A DNA stretch of 64,000 nt. It comes from Accumulibacter jenkinsii (GTDB taxonomy: Bacteria > Pseudomonadota > Gammaproteobacteria > Burkholderiales > Rhodocyclaceae). Position numbers and translations under genes: made by a program. Under the pieces are notes generated by a model. The model did no database searches and was not told the DNA's origin. It was given only the letters and a program-made list of their open reading frames with translations. Location: positions 558,001 through 622,000 of the forward strand of contig JAZKUF010000003.1 in assembly GCA_036625225.1 (NCBI GenBank), read 5' to 3'. Each line of letters opens with the position of its first letter. The stretch's first letter is position 1. Of this stretch, positions 54,407-64,000 are shown in pieces.

Positions 54407-54892
54407 ATGGTCGAGGTAGCCGCGGCAGTAGACAATCCGACTCATCTGTGCGTTACGGCAAGGCCCAATTCGGTCTCCGGTCGATCCGGCCTGCGGGTCA
54501 GCATGTGGGTACTGATCCCGGCATGCACCATCGCGGGTACCGCCTTTCTGTTTCTTGGCGCCTGGCCGGTGAGCGTGTTCATGGGGCTGCACATCGCGCT
54601 TCTGGCGGCCGCGTTCCGGCACGTCGAACGGCACTCGGGCGATTTCGAGCGCCTGCTTCTGGATGGGGACCGCCTGATCGTCGACACCCATACGCTCGAT
54701 CAGGATGAACACATGGAGTTCAACAGCCACTGGGTTCAGGTGGCCCTGCGGTCGACGGCGGTCGGGGGCGGCAACACGCTCGCGCTACGTTCCCACGGCA
54801 AGGAAGTCATTTTCGGCCGCCTTCTTTCGGACGCCGAGCGCATGGCGGTGAGCCGGGAACTCGGTCGACGGCTGGCTCGCATCAGACAATAA
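54407..54892 (+). CDS. DUF2244 family membrane protein heading the second cox cluster
   Basis: A 161-residue paralogue of the protein at 15570. It shares the paired membrane segments (LIPACTIAGTAFLFLGAWPVSVFMGLHIALL), HSGDFERLLLDGDRLIVDTH and the SHGKEVIFGRLLSDAER block. The N-terminus differs and is longer by about 20 residues before the first helix; the start could be later. coxB2 begins 10 bp after its stop. Its presence in both clusters suggests it is a functional partner of the oxidase rather than a chance neighbour. Confidence 0.85.
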   Translation: MVEVAAAVDNPTHLCVTARPNSVSGRSGLRVSMWVLIPACTIAGTAFLFLGAWPVSVFMGLHIALLAAAFRHVERHSGDFERLLLDGDRLIVDTHTLDQDEHMEFNSHWVQVALRSTAVGGGNTLALRSHGKEVIFGRLLSDAERMAVSRELGRRLARIRQ

Positions 54893-54902
54893 AGGAGACG
54901 CG

Positions 54903-56039
54903 ATGAACAAAAGGCGATCGGGGAACGTGGCCTGGGCGATTGGCCTGTCGGCGGGGACGGCGCCGGCCGCCTGGGCGGCATACGAAATCAACCTGCCGCC
55001 ACCGGCGACGACCATCGCCCAGCAGATCTACGACCTTCACAACCTGGTCCTCCTGGTCTGCCTGGGAATCTTCTTCGCTGTTTTCCTGCCCATGTTCTAC
55101 GCCCTCTGGCGGCACCGGAAGTCGCGTGGCCACCAGGCGCAGCCGATCCGGGAACATCTGCTGCTGGAGATCTCCTGGACCGTGGCCGCTTTCCTGCTGC
55201 TGGTGGTCATGGCGATCCCGACGACCAAGCTGGTCATGGCGATGAAGGACACCGGCGAATCGGCGATGTCGATCAAGGTGACCGGCCGCCAGTGGAAGTG
55301 GGAATACGAGTACCTCGGCCAGGATCTCAAGTTCATCAGCAATCTTGCCACCACCCAGGATGAGATGAACGGTCGGGCGCCCAAGGGCGAACACTACCTG
55401 ATCGAGGTGGACCGTCCGCTGGTAGTGCCCACCGGGCAGAAGATCCGCCTCCTGATGACCGCCGAGGACGTCATCCACGCCTGGTGGGTACCGGCTCTGG
55501 GGGTCAAGCAGGACACCATTCCCGGCTTCATTCGCGACGCCTGGATCCAGGTCGACGAGCCGGGGACTTACCGCGGCCAGTGCGCCGAACTGTGTGGCGT
55601 CGGCCATGCCTACATGCCGATCGTCCTCGAAGCGGTGCCGCCCGAGCAGTTCGCCGCCTGGCTCGCCGAGCAGAAAACGCTGCTCGCCGCCGCCAGCGTC
55701 GACAGCGAGCAGGAGCATGCGCTCGCCGATCTGATCAGCCGCGGCGAGAAGGTCTATCTCGCCAACTGCGCCGCATGCCATCAGGCGACCGGCCTCGGCA
55801 TCCCGGGCGCTTTTCCCGGCCTCGACCGGTCGCCGCTGGTCACCGGCCCCAAGGCGGCGCATCTCGCCCTGGTCTTCCACGGCAAGGCGGGGACGACCAT
55901 GCAGGCTTTCGGCAAGCAGTTGTCGGATATCGACATCGCCGCGGTCGTCACCTTCGAGCGCAACCAATGGCACAACCAGCTCGGCGACGCGGTCCAGCCG
56001 CGTGAGGTGGCCGCCCTGCGCCGCGCCGCGGCCAAATAG
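54903..56039 (+). CDS. coxB: Cytochrome c oxidase subunit II, second copy, with cytochrome c domain
   Basis: A 378-residue subunit II with signal-like N-terminus (ending near AWA/AYE), two membrane helices and the CuA ligands in CAELCGVGHAYM (Cys227, Cys231, His235, Met238). A C-terminal cytochrome c domain has CAACH at 289-293. It shares the layout of the copy at 16072 but differs throughout, so it is not a recent duplicate. AAGGAGACGCG precedes the ATG. It is followed by coxA2 after 14 bp. Confidence 0.95.
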   Translation: MNKRRSGNVAWAIGLSAGTAPAAWAAYEINLPPPATTIAQQIYDLHNLVLLVCLGIFFAVFLPMFYALWRHRKSRGHQAQPIREHLLLEISWTVAAFLLLVVMAIPTTKLVMAMKDTGESAMSIKVTGRQWKWEYEYLGQDLKFISNLATTQDEMNGRAPKGEHYLIEVDRPLVVPTGQKIRLLMTAEDVIHAWWVPALGVKQDTIPGFIRDAWIQVDEPGTYRGQCAELCGVGHAYMPIVLEAVPPEQFAAWLAEQKTLLAAASVDSEQEHALADLISRGEKVYLANCAACHQATGLGIPGAFPGLDRSPLVTGPKAAHLALVFHGKAGTTMQAFGKQLSDIDIAAVVTFERNQWHNQLGDAVQPREVAALRRAAAK

Positions 56040-56053
56040 AAAGGGGAAATGCG

Positions 56054-57625
56054 ATGGAAAACGTCCTGCCTGCCAGCCATCATGAAGACCACCCGAGCGG
56101 CCTGATGCGCTGGGTGACGACCACCAATCACAAGGACATCGGCACGCTCTACCTGTGGTTTTCGCTGAGCATGTTCCTGTTTGCCGGCGCGCTCGCGATG
56201 GTCATCCGGGTGGAACTTTTCCAGCCCGGACTGCAACTCGTCAATCCGGCGACCTTCAACCAGTTCATTTCGATGCACGGACTGATCATGATCTTCGGCG
56301 CCATCATGCCGGCCTTTGTCGGTTTCGCCAACTGGCAGGTGCCGCTGATGATCGGCGCTTCGGACATGGCTTTTCCGCGCCTCAACAACTGGAGTTTCTG
56401 GCTGCTGCCGGTGGCGGCCATTCTGCTCCTGTCGTCGTTCTTCGTTCCCGGCGGCGCACTTGCCGCCGGCTGGACGATGTACCCGCCGCTCTTCATGCAG
56501 GGCGGCATCGCCTACGACATGACCATCCTCGCCGTCCACATCCTCGGCCTGTCGTCGATCATGGGGGCGATCAACATCATCACCACCATCCTCAATCTGC
56601 GGGCGCCGGGTATGACCCTGATGAAGATGCCCCTGTTCGTCTGGACCTGGCTGATCACCGCCTATCTGCTGGTGGCGGTGATGCCGGTGCTGGCCAGCGT
56701 CATCACCATGCTGCTCACCGACCGCCATTTCGGCACCCATTTCTTCGACGCCGGCGGCGGCGGCGATCCGGTGCTGTTTCAGCACATCTTCTGGTTCTTC
56801 GGGCATCCCGAGGTGTACATCATGATCCTGCCGGCCTTCGGCATCATTTCGACGATCATTCCGACTTTCGCCCGCAAGCCCTTGTTCGGCTACACCTCGA
56901 TGGTCTATGCGGTCGCCTCGATCGCCCTGCTGTCGTTCATCGTCTGGGCGCACCACATGTTCACCACCGGCATGCCGGTGGCCGGACAATTGTTCTTCAT
57001 GTACGCGACGATGCTGATCGCCGTCCCGACCGGGGTCAAGGTCTTCAACTGGGTCGCGACGCTCTGGCGCGGCTCGCTGACCTTCGAGACGCCGATGCTC
57101 TTTGCCATCGCCGTTGTCTGCCTGTTCACCATCGGCGGCTTCTCCGGCGTGGTGCTGGCGCTGGTGCCGGTCGATATCCAGCTCCAGGACACCTATTACG
57201 TCGTCGCTCACTTCCATTACGTCCTTTTTTCCGGCGCAGCGATGAGCATCATGGGCGGCGTCTATTACTGGCTACCCAAGTGGACCGGCCACATGTACGA
57301 TGAAACGCTGGGCAAATGGCACTTCTGGCTCACCACGATCGCCTTCAACGTCACCTTCTTCCCCATGCACTTCCTGGGTCTCGCCGGCATGCCGCGGCGG
57401 ATTCCGGATTACGCGCTGCAATTTGCCGACTTCAACCTGATCGCGAGCGCTGCTGGTCTGGTCCTCGGCTTCAGTCAACTGCTCTTCGTCTACGTCGTCG
57501 TCAAGTGCATCCGCGGCGGGCAGCCGGCCGGCGAACGCCCATGGGAGGGAGCGGACACGCTGGAATGGACGCTGTCCTCACCGCCGCCCTATCACTCCTT
57601 CACCACCCCTCCACGGGTCGCCTGA
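56054..57625 (+). CDS. coxA: Cytochrome c oxidase subunit I, second copy
   Basis: A 523-residue A1-type heme-copper oxidase subunit. Key sites are intact: GASDMAFPRLNNW (D-channel), WFFGHPEVYIMILP (Glu, CuB His and Tyr), HHMFTTG (CuB histidines) and the heme ligands in VVAHFHYVLFSG. It is clearly homologous to the copy at 17277 with many substitutions. It should be a working terminal oxidase, perhaps expressed under different oxygen or growth conditions. coxC2 follows after 16 bp; no small assembly gene or ctaG intervenes. Confidence 0.96.
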   Translation: MENVLPASHHEDHPSGLMRWVTTTNHKDIGTLYLWFSLSMFLFAGALAMVIRVELFQPGLQLVNPATFNQFISMHGLIMIFGAIMPAFVGFANWQVPLMIGASDMAFPRLNNWSFWLLPVAAILLLSSFFVPGGALAAGWTMYPPLFMQGGIAYDMTILAVHILGLSSIMGAINIITTILNLRAPGMTLMKMPLFVWTWLITAYLLVAVMPVLASVITMLLTDRHFGTHFFDAGGGGDPVLFQHIFWFFGHPEVYIMILPAFGIISTIIPTFARKPLFGYTSMVYAVASIALLSFIVWAHHMFTTGMPVAGQLFFMYATMLIAVPTGVKVFNWVATLWRGSLTFETPMLFAIAVVCLFTIGGFSGVVLALVPVDIQLQDTYYVVAHFHYVLFSGAAMSIMGGVYYWLPKWTGHMYDETLGKWHFWLTTIAFNVTFFPMHFLGLAGMPRRIPDYALQFADFNLIASAAGLVLGFSQLLFVYVVVKCIRGGQPAGERPWEGADTLEWTLSSPPPYHSFTTPPRVA

Positions 57626-57641
57626 ACGCGGGAGAAATCCG

Positions 57642-58472
57642 ATGACCAAGAACGGCACCAGCTACTATGTCCCGCCACCCTCCTACTGGCCCATCGTCGG
57701 CTCCTTCGCCCTTCTCGGCCTCGCCAGCGGTTTCATCCTCGTTCTCGCCAAGCAGGCGGGGGGTGCCTGGATCATGGCGCTGGGCGCGCTGCTGCTGATC
57801 TACATGCTGGTCGGCTGGTTCGGCAGCGTCATCCGCGAGGGTCAGGCCGGTTTGCTCGAAGGTCAGGTCGATGTGTCGTTCCGCTGGGGGATGGTCTGGT
57901 TCATCTTCTCGGAGGTGATGTTCTTTGCCGGCTTCTTTGGCGCGCTCTTCTACGCCCGCAACGTCGCCGTTCCTGATCTTGCCCAGGCACAGATCCTCTG
58001 GCCGGGCTATACCGACGCCTGGCCGACCGCCGGCCCCGCGCTCCTCGATCCCTTCACGCCGATGGGTGCCTGGGGTATTCCGGCAATCAACACCCTGATC
58101 CTGCTCTCCTCGGGACTCACCGTCACCTGGGCGCACTGGGGATTGAAGGCCGGTCGCCGTGGGCAGCTCAAGCTCGGCCTGCTGCTTACCATTATCCTCG
58201 GCCTTCTGTTCATCGCCCTGCAGGCGTACGAGTACCTGGAAACCGACTTCACCATCCGCACCGGCATCTACGGCGCGACCTTCTACATGCTCACCGGTTT
58301 CCATGGCCTGCACGTCTCGCTCGGCGCGATCATGCTGATGGTCATCACCGGGCGGGTCTTCGCCGGTCATTTCAACGCCACACAGCACTTCGGCTTCGAG
58401 GCCGTCTCCTGGTACTGGCACTTCGTCGATGTCGTCTGGCTCCTGCTCTTCGTCTTCGTGTACTGGCTTTAG
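57642..58472 (+). CDS. coxC: Cytochrome c oxidase subunit III, second copy
   Basis: A 276-residue seven-helix subunit with FRWGMVWFIFSEVMFFAGFFGALFY, TVTWAHWG, TGFHGLHVSLGAIML and SWYWHFVDVVWLLLF. It ends the second oxidase cluster, which therefore has only the three structural subunits and DUF2244. Copper and heme insertion would have to use the CtaG, SURF1, SCO-like and CtaB proteins of the first operon. GGGAGAAATCC precedes the ATG. Confidence 0.96.
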   Translation: MTKNGTSYYVPPPSYWPIVGSFALLGLASGFILVLAKQAGGAWIMALGALLLIYMLVGWFGSVIREGQAGLLEGQVDVSFRWGMVWFIFSEVMFFAGFFGALFYARNVAVPDLAQAQILWPGYTDAWPTAGPALLDPFTPMGAWGIPAINTLILLSSGLTVTWAHWGLKAGRRGQLKLGLLLTIILGLLFIALQAYEYLETDFTIRTGIYGATFYMLTGFHGLHVSLGAIMLMVITGRVFAGHFNATQHFGFEAVSWYWHFVDVVWLLLFVFVYWL

Positions 58473-58530
58473 GGCTAAAAGCACGTGCCTGGCTCATGAA
58501 CCTTCACCCGAGGCACAAGAGGAGTCGGCA

Positions 58531-58562
58531 AATCGGGTGAATCGGGTGAATCGGGTGAATCG
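58531..58562 (+). repeat. Tandem 9-bp repeat, 3.5 copies
   Basis: AATCGGGTG is repeated three times in full, plus AATCG, in the 129-bp gap between coxC2 and the ABC transporter genes. Copies are identical, which suggests recent slippage. No coding role; it could alter copy number between strains. Confidence 0.9.
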
Positions 58563-58601
58563 AATTCCGCTGAGGCTCATCATTGTCTCCCGGGATCTGC
58601 T

Positions 58602-59536
<935 letters not shown>

Positions 59537-59540
<4 letters not shown>

Positions 59541-60298
59541 ACCTGCAGGCAATGCGCGCCATCTATTGCTTCGAAATGGCGCGTACCCGGCGCACGCTGC
59601 TGCAGAGCATCGTCTCGCCGGTGATTTCGACTTCGCTCTATTTTGTTGTCTTCGGCGCGGCGATCGGCTCACGAATTCCCGAGATCGACGGCGTCAGTTA
59701 TGGCGCTTTCATCGTTCCCGGCCTGATCATGTTGTCACTGCTGACGCAGAGCATTTCCAACGCGTCGTTCGGCATCTACTTTCCGCGCTTCACCGGAACC
59801 ATCTACGAGCTGCTCTCGGCGCCGGTCTCGTATCTCGAGGTCTCGGCCAGCTATGTCGGGGCTGCGGCGACCAAGTCGATCGTCCTCGGCCTGATCATCC
59901 TCGCGACTGCCGGCCTTTTCGTCCCGATCGAGATCGCACATCCTTGGTGGATGCTCCTTTTTCTCGTCCTCACGGCAGTGACCTTCAGCCTTTTCGGCTT
60001 CATCATCGGTATCTGGGCAGACAACTTCGAAAAACTGCAACTCGTGCCGCTGCTCATCATCACGCCGCTGACCTTTCTCGGCGGCAGCTTCTACTCGATC
60101 GACATCCTGCCGCCGATCTGGCAGACGGTCACCCTGTTCAACCCCGTGCTCTATCTCGTCAGCGGCTTTCGCTGGAGCTTCTACGACGTGGCCGACGTCA
60201 GTGTCGGCATCAGCCTCGCGATGACCCTGCTGTTTCTCGCGATCTTTCTCGCCATCGTGAGCTGGATCTTCAGGACCGGCTACCGTCTCAAGACCTGA
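59537..60298 (+). CDS. ABC-2 type transporter permease (YadH-like)
   Basis: A 253-residue membrane protein with six predicted helices. The ABC-2 family signature region is TPLTFLGGSFYSIDILPPIWQTVTLFNPVLYLVSGFRW. LSAPVSYLEVSASYV precedes it. It starts inside the end of the ATPase gene (ATGA overlap). It ends 5 bp from the convergent rarD gene. The pair resembles E. coli YadGH; substrate not known. Confidence 0.92.
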
Positions 60299-60303
60299 CG
60301 CCG

Positions 60304-61224
60304 TCATCCTGCCTGACCGTGCTCATCGGCCACGCGATCCACCGGACGCCGGTACTTGCGCCAGGCGCTCCAGCTGAAAACCAGGAGCCCCAGCCAGATG
60401 AGGGCGAAGCTGAACAGCTGCGCGACCTGCAGCGGCTCGCCGAAGAGCCAGATCGCGGTCACGAACTGCAGCGTCGGGTTGATGTACATGAGCATGCCGA
60501 CGGTTGCGAGGTCGAGGCGCCGGGTGGCGGCGGCGAAAGCGAGCAAGGGCAGGGCGGTGAGCGCACCGGCAGCGATCAGCAGGGCGCTGGTTACCGGGTC
60601 GTGGCCGGTGAATACCGGCTGCCCGTTCTGTCCCTGCCACCAGGCATAGAGGGCGCACACCGGCAGCATGGCGAGGGTTTCCAGCCAGAGACCGGAGACG
60701 GCGTCCACCGGCAAGCGCTTGCGCACCAGGCCGTAGGTGCCGAAGGTGCCGGCAAGGATCAGCGACACCCAGGGCAGGCTGCCGATGGCGATGATCTCGT
60801 TGGCGATCGCCGCCACTGCCAGACCGACCGACAGCCACTCCAGCCGGTTCAGCCGCTCGTCGAGGACGACGAGGCCAAGCACCACGTTGACCAGCGGCGT
60901 CAGGAAATAACCGAGGCTGGAGGCCACCACCTGCTCATTGGCGACGGCCCACAGGAATACCAGCCAGTTGCTGCCGATGAGCAGGGCGGCGACGCAGAGC
61001 ATCAGCAGCTGCCGCCCGCTCCGGAAAACCGCCGCAACCTTGTGCCACTGGCGGCGCAGCGAGAGCAGCAAGGCGACGAAGACGCACGCCCAGACGGCGC
61101 GGTTGCTCAACACGTCCATCGGTGGCACGTGCGCCAACTGACGGAAGAAAAGCGGGAAGAATCCCCACATGCCGTAGGCGAGCAGGCCGCAAGCGACGCC
61201 GGCCAGTGGGCGGCCGCTGTTCAA
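60304..61224 (-). CDS. rarD: RarD protein, EamA-type transporter
   Basis: A 306-residue, ten-helix drug/metabolite-type transporter. The N-terminal GVACGLLAYGMWGFFPLFF and the central YFLTPLVNVVLGLVVLDERL, FGTYGLVRKRLPVDAVSGLWLET and MYINPTLQFVTAIWLFGEPL are typical of RarD. RarD was named from chloramphenicol sensitivity work; its natural substrate is unclear. Its start overlaps the DUF599 stop by 4 bp, so the two are co-translated. Confidence 0.9.
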   Translation of the reverse strand: MNSGRPLAGVACGLLAYGMWGFFPLFFRQLAHVPPMDVLSNRAVWACVFVALLLSLRRQWHKVAAVFRSGRQLLMLCVAALLIGSNWLVFLWAVANEQVVASSLGYFLTPLVNVVLGLVVLDERLNRLEWLSVGLAVAAIANEIIAIGSLPWVSLILAGTFGTYGLVRKRLPVDAVSGLWLETLAMLPVCALYAWWQGQNGQPVFTGHDPVTSALLIAAGALTALPLLAFAAATRRLDLATVGMLMYINPTLQFVTAIWLFGEPLQVAQLFSFALIWLGLLVFSWSAWRKYRRPVDRVADEHGQAG

Positions 61225-61907
61225 GGGCGCAGGATGTCGAGCGCTGCCGAGCGGTAGTCCCGCCGATAGAGCACCACTAGAATGAGCAACGCAAGAATCG
61301 CGAGCAGCAGTGGACTGAGCAACCAGCCGGAGGCTGCGAGGCCGAAATAGTAGGCCCGGATGCCGCGATTGAAATCGTCGCCGGCGAGGTTGTTGGCACC
61401 GGCCAGACGCTGCGCATAACGCTCGATGTCAGGCGCCGAGCGCTCACCGAGCGGTGCCGCGCCGACCAGGATCGAGAGCAGGTTGAACTGGCGCAGCGAC
61501 CAGGTGAACTTGAAGTAGGCATAGACGAAGCTCGAGAGCACCAGCATCAGCTTGATCTCCAGCGCTTCCCGGTTGCTGGCGCCGGCAAGGGCGAGGTCGG
61601 TGGTGAAGTTCAACAGCTTGTCGGCAGCGCCGAGCGCGGCGACCAGGCCGGCGATGATGTAGATGGTGGTGTTGGCGTAGAAGGTGACGCTCCCCACCAG
61701 GTTGCCGATCAGCGTCGAGTCGGTGACGCGCACCTCCCGCGCCAGCATCTGATAAGCCCATTCGAGGCGAAAATCCCGGGTGTTGCGGATCAGCCCGGCG
61801 GAAGCCCACCGACTCTGCTCGGAAAACCAGGCATAACCGCTCCAGCAGGTGAAGAAGGCGAGAAGCGCCAGCCAGTCGGCCAGAGCAAGACGGTGGAGTG
61901 TATGCAT
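61221..61907 (-). CDS. DUF599 family membrane protein
   Basis: A 228-residue integral membrane protein with about four helices. It has LALADWLALLAFFTCWSGYAWF at the N-terminus and GLIRNTRDFRLEWAYQMLARE, typical of DUF599. FKFTWSLRQFNLLSILVGAAP and FNRGIRAYYFGLAASGWLLSP follow. No function is established. It is the first gene of a two-gene unit with rarD. The 275-bp gap to the divergent chemotaxis gene carries no other gene. Confidence 0.87.
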   Translation of the reverse strand: MHTLHRLALADWLALLAFFTCWSGYAWFSEQSRWASAGLIRNTRDFRLEWAYQMLAREVRVTDSTLIGNLVGSVTFYANTTIYIIAGLVAALGAADKLLNFTTDLALAGASNREALEIKLMLVLSSFVYAYFKFTWSLRQFNLLSILVGAAPLGERSAPDIERYAQRLAGANNLAGDDFNRGIRAYYFGLAASGWLLSPLLLAILALLILVVLYRRDYRSAALDILRP

Positions 61908-62182
61908 CGCGCCATCTTGCCACAGAAGCGGCTGGCTGACGGCTCATCGATGGCGCTCGATCTTCCGCCTGCTCCACCCCAGCAAGAGGCCGCCGACCGC
62001 GAGGCATAATCATCAGCTTGCCGGCCCTCTGGCACGGCAGAGGCGCGCTGGCGCCGGGCAAGTGTAAAATTTTCCGACAGCGGCAAGCCAGGCGTGGACC
62101 TGGCGTATCATGGGTATAGAAATTCTTGATTGCCGCCGCAGCCAACGCCGGTTTCCAGATTTCTTTTCGGAGGGGGGCGGGG

Positions 62183-63820
62183 ATGGGTCGCATGAAACTC
62201 AAGAACAAGATTTTCCTGCTGGTCATGGCGGCTTTGCTGGGGCTCGTCAGCATGGTTGTCCATTCGGCTTTCGAGGCCCGGCGTGATCTGATCGGCGCGC
62301 GCAAGGAACTGATCCGCTCGATGCTTGAAGGCGTGCACGCGACGCTTGTCGATTTTCAGGCACAGGAGATTGCCGGCACCCTGACGCGCGCGCAGGCGCA
62401 GCAGGCGGCGGCCGACGCGATCGGGCGGATTCGATACGGCGGCAAGGACGGCAAGTCGGAGTACGTGTACGCCTTTACCACCGAGGGGGTTGGCATCTAT
62501 CACGTGGTTCGGGAGCGCATCGGGCAGAACATGCTCGACAAGATCAGGGACGCCCAGGGCAACTACACCTGGAAAGACATCCTTGCCACCGCCCGGCAAA
62601 GTCCGGAGGGCGCTTATCTGACCACCATGACGGCGCGCCCGGGTGAGAAGGAACTGCTGGAAAAACTCGGTTATACGAGGATTTTCGAGCCCTGGTCATG
62701 GGTGCTCGGGACCGGTGTGTATGTGGATGATATCGATCGTGAATTCAGCCGGCGCCTGGTTCGGAGCCTGGGCGGTTCGGCGGTCCTGATCGGCCTGATC
62801 GGCTTGCTGGGTTTCGTGATTGCGCGCGGCATCCTGCGCCAGGTGGGTGGTGAACCGGAGGATGCCATCGGGCTGATGTCGCGGGTGGCCGGGGGCGACC
62901 TGACCGGCCAGATGTCCGCCGCCGGCAAAGGCAGCATGCTGGCGGCAGTGAGCGAGATGGTCCATGCCCTGCGCAACCTGGTGGCGGAAATCAGTCAGCA
63001 TTCGCGGTGCCTGACGCAAGGTGCCGAGCAGATCAGCGGCGCATCGCGTGAAGTCGCGCTGGCGTCGCAATACCAGTCGGATGCCACCTCGGCGATGGCC
63101 GCCGGGATCGAGGAAATGACGGTCAGCATCAACCACATAGCCGACGGGGCCAGGGACACGCAGGAAAATTCGCTGTTCGCGGTCCGGCTGTCCGAGGATG
63201 GCGTCGCAAGGGTCGAGTCCGCCACCCACGAAATCAGGCAAATCGCCTTGCTCGTCAGTCATGCCTCGACGCGCATCCGCCAGCTCGAAGGGCATGCGAA
63301 CCGGATTTCATCGATTGCCGGCGTGATCAAGGACATTGCCGGGCAGACCAACCTGCTGGCACTCAACGCGGCCATCGAGGCGGCACGGGCCGGTGAGCAG
63401 GGCCGGGGCTTTGCGGTGGTTGCGGATGAAGTGCGCAAGCTGGCCGAACGAACCTCGTCGGCAACGGTTGAAATCGAACAGATGATTACCGGCATCCAGG
63501 CCGATACCGTGCAGGTCGTCGGGGTGATGGATGCGGCATTGCCGCAGGTCGAGGCGGGGGTGCAGGCGGCCGAAGGCGCAGCCGAATCGCTGCGTCAGAT
63601 CAAGGACGCTGCCCAATCGACGCTGACCAGCATCCGGGCAGTGGCCGTTGCCACCAAAGAGCAAAGCGAGGCCAGCACCAGCATGGCACAGAAGGTCGAA
63701 CAGGTGGCCACGATGGTCGCCGAGACGACGGCCGCCATGCAGTCGACTGCCGAAACGGCCGCCGAGATGGAGAAGATTTCCCGCGAACTCAACCTGCTCG
63801 CCAACCGTTTTTCCTGCTGA
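62183..63820 (+). CDS. Methyl-accepting chemotaxis protein with Cache-type sensor
   Basis: A 545-residue chemoreceptor. After a short cytoplasmic start and a helix (IFLLVMAALLGLVSMVVHS) comes a periplasmic single-Cache domain of about 150 residues (YVYAFTTEGVGIYHVV, LGYTRIFEPWSWVLGTGVYVDD). A second helix (LGGSAVLIGLIGLLGFVIARGIL), a HAMP-like linker and the signalling domain follow. The hairpin tip is intact (IKDIAGQTNLLALNAAIEAARAGEQGRGFAVVADEVRKLAERTS). The C-terminus ends NRFSC with no CheR-docking pentapeptide. ATG 62183 follows GGAGGGG; the ATG three codons on is an alternative. The ligand is unknown; Cache domains often bind small acids. Confidence 0.93.
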   Translation: MGRMKLKNKIFLLVMAALLGLVSMVVHSAFEARRDLIGARKELIRSMLEGVHATLVDFQAQEIAGTLTRAQAQQAAADAIGRIRYGGKDGKSEYVYAFTTEGVGIYHVVRERIGQNMLDKIRDAQGNYTWKDILATARQSPEGAYLTTMTARPGEKELLEKLGYTRIFEPWSWVLGTGVYVDDIDREFSRRLVRSLGGSAVLIGLIGLLGFVIARGILRQVGGEPEDAIGLMSRVAGGDLTGQMSAAGKGSMLAAVSEMVHALRNLVAEISQHSRCLTQGAEQISGASREVALASQYQSDATSAMAAGIEEMTVSINHIADGARDTQENSLFAVRLSEDGVARVESATHEIRQIALLVSHASTRIRQLEGHANRISSIAGVIKDIAGQTNLLALNAAIEAARAGEQGRGFAVVADEVRKLAERTSSATVEIEQMITGIQADTVQVVGVMDAALPQVEAGVQAAEGAAESLRQIKDAAQSTLTSIRAVAVATKEQSEASTSMAQKVEQVATMVAETTAAMQSTAETAAEMEKISRELNLLANRFSC

Positions 63821-64000
63821 TCGGCAGGAGAAGCCTGGGCCGGCTGTACCGCTCATCGACGACGCAGCCGGCGATCACGGCATTTCCGGAGAGTCTCCCG
63901 GACCCGCCTTTACCAGCATCGGGAGGGTCGTGTTCAAGCCCCCGGCCGGCGGCTTTGCCTTGCCCGCTTTGCGCTGCGCCTCCCTGGCCTCTACCAGGCA
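63821..64000. other. Right-edge non-coding stretch
   Basis: 180 bp after the chemoreceptor gene. I see no clear terminator, start or coding frame; a gene may begin or end just beyond the edge. Confidence 0.4.

Noticed and set aside
58531..58562. CRISPR-like repeats
   Set aside because: The units are 9 bp and directly adjacent with no spacers, so this is a simple tandem repeat.

Overview
The window is GC-rich, densely packed bacterial chromosome, almost certainly from a betaproteobacterium. The gene orders accB-accC-prmA-DUF3426-pfkB, pilB-pilC-pilD and coxB-coxA-small protein-ctaG-coxC-surf1-ctaB, the neighbourhood aspS-RNase-barstar-nudB, and a CIRCE element in front of rpoH all fit Rhodocyclales. 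A Candidatus Accumulibacter-like organism is my best guess. This rests on remembered gene orders and protein character, not on a database search.

Layout. 1-3500 (minus strand): plsB, running off the left edge, and an EF-G-like GTPase. 3.7-6.0 kb: MaeB-type malic enzyme. 6.3-11.2 kb: type IV pilus genes pilB, pilC, pilD, then an FmdB zinc ribbon and a DUF502 membrane protein. 11.2-15.3 kb: aspS, a secreted barnase-like RNase with its barstar-like inhibitor, nudB, and rpoH under a perfect CIRCE operator. 15.3-23.0 kb: a full aa3 cytochrome c oxidase operon with assembly genes, headed by a DUF2244 gene and an FNR/ANR-like box; no ctaA (heme A synthase) is present. 23.0-33 kb: housekeeping genes (mpl, a TlpA-like thioredoxin, aroQ, accB, accC, prmA, a DUF3426 protein, a PfkB kinase, a lipoprotein, gltA). 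33.1-35.8 kb: glnD.

35.9-42.9 kb is the most unusual block. It encodes a transglutaminase-DUF2126 (putative amidoligase) fusion, a circularly permuted ATP-grasp/alpha-E fusion, and a second transglutaminase-like protein. This is a predicted peptide ligation and hydrolysis system whose product is unknown.

43.0-51.8 kb is a signalling block. A class I cyclic-di-GMP riboswitch precedes a DUF1631 gene. It is followed by a receiver-TPR protein coupled to a minimal histidine kinase. On the opposite strand a PAS-PAS histidine kinase is coupled to a REC-PAS-GGDEF-EAL protein. The second messenger made or degraded by the last protein is the ligand of the riboswitch 5 kb away.

51.8-54.4 kb is a scar-like region: AT-rich DNA, an IS1380-family transposase and gene debris. 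It abuts a second, minimal cytochrome oxidase cluster (DUF2244-coxB-coxA-coxC, 54.4-58.5 kb) that lacks assembly genes and presumably borrows them from the first operon. 58.6-64 kb: a two-gene ABC exporter, rarD, a DUF599 gene and a methyl-accepting chemotaxis protein. I found no tRNA, rRNA or CRISPR array.
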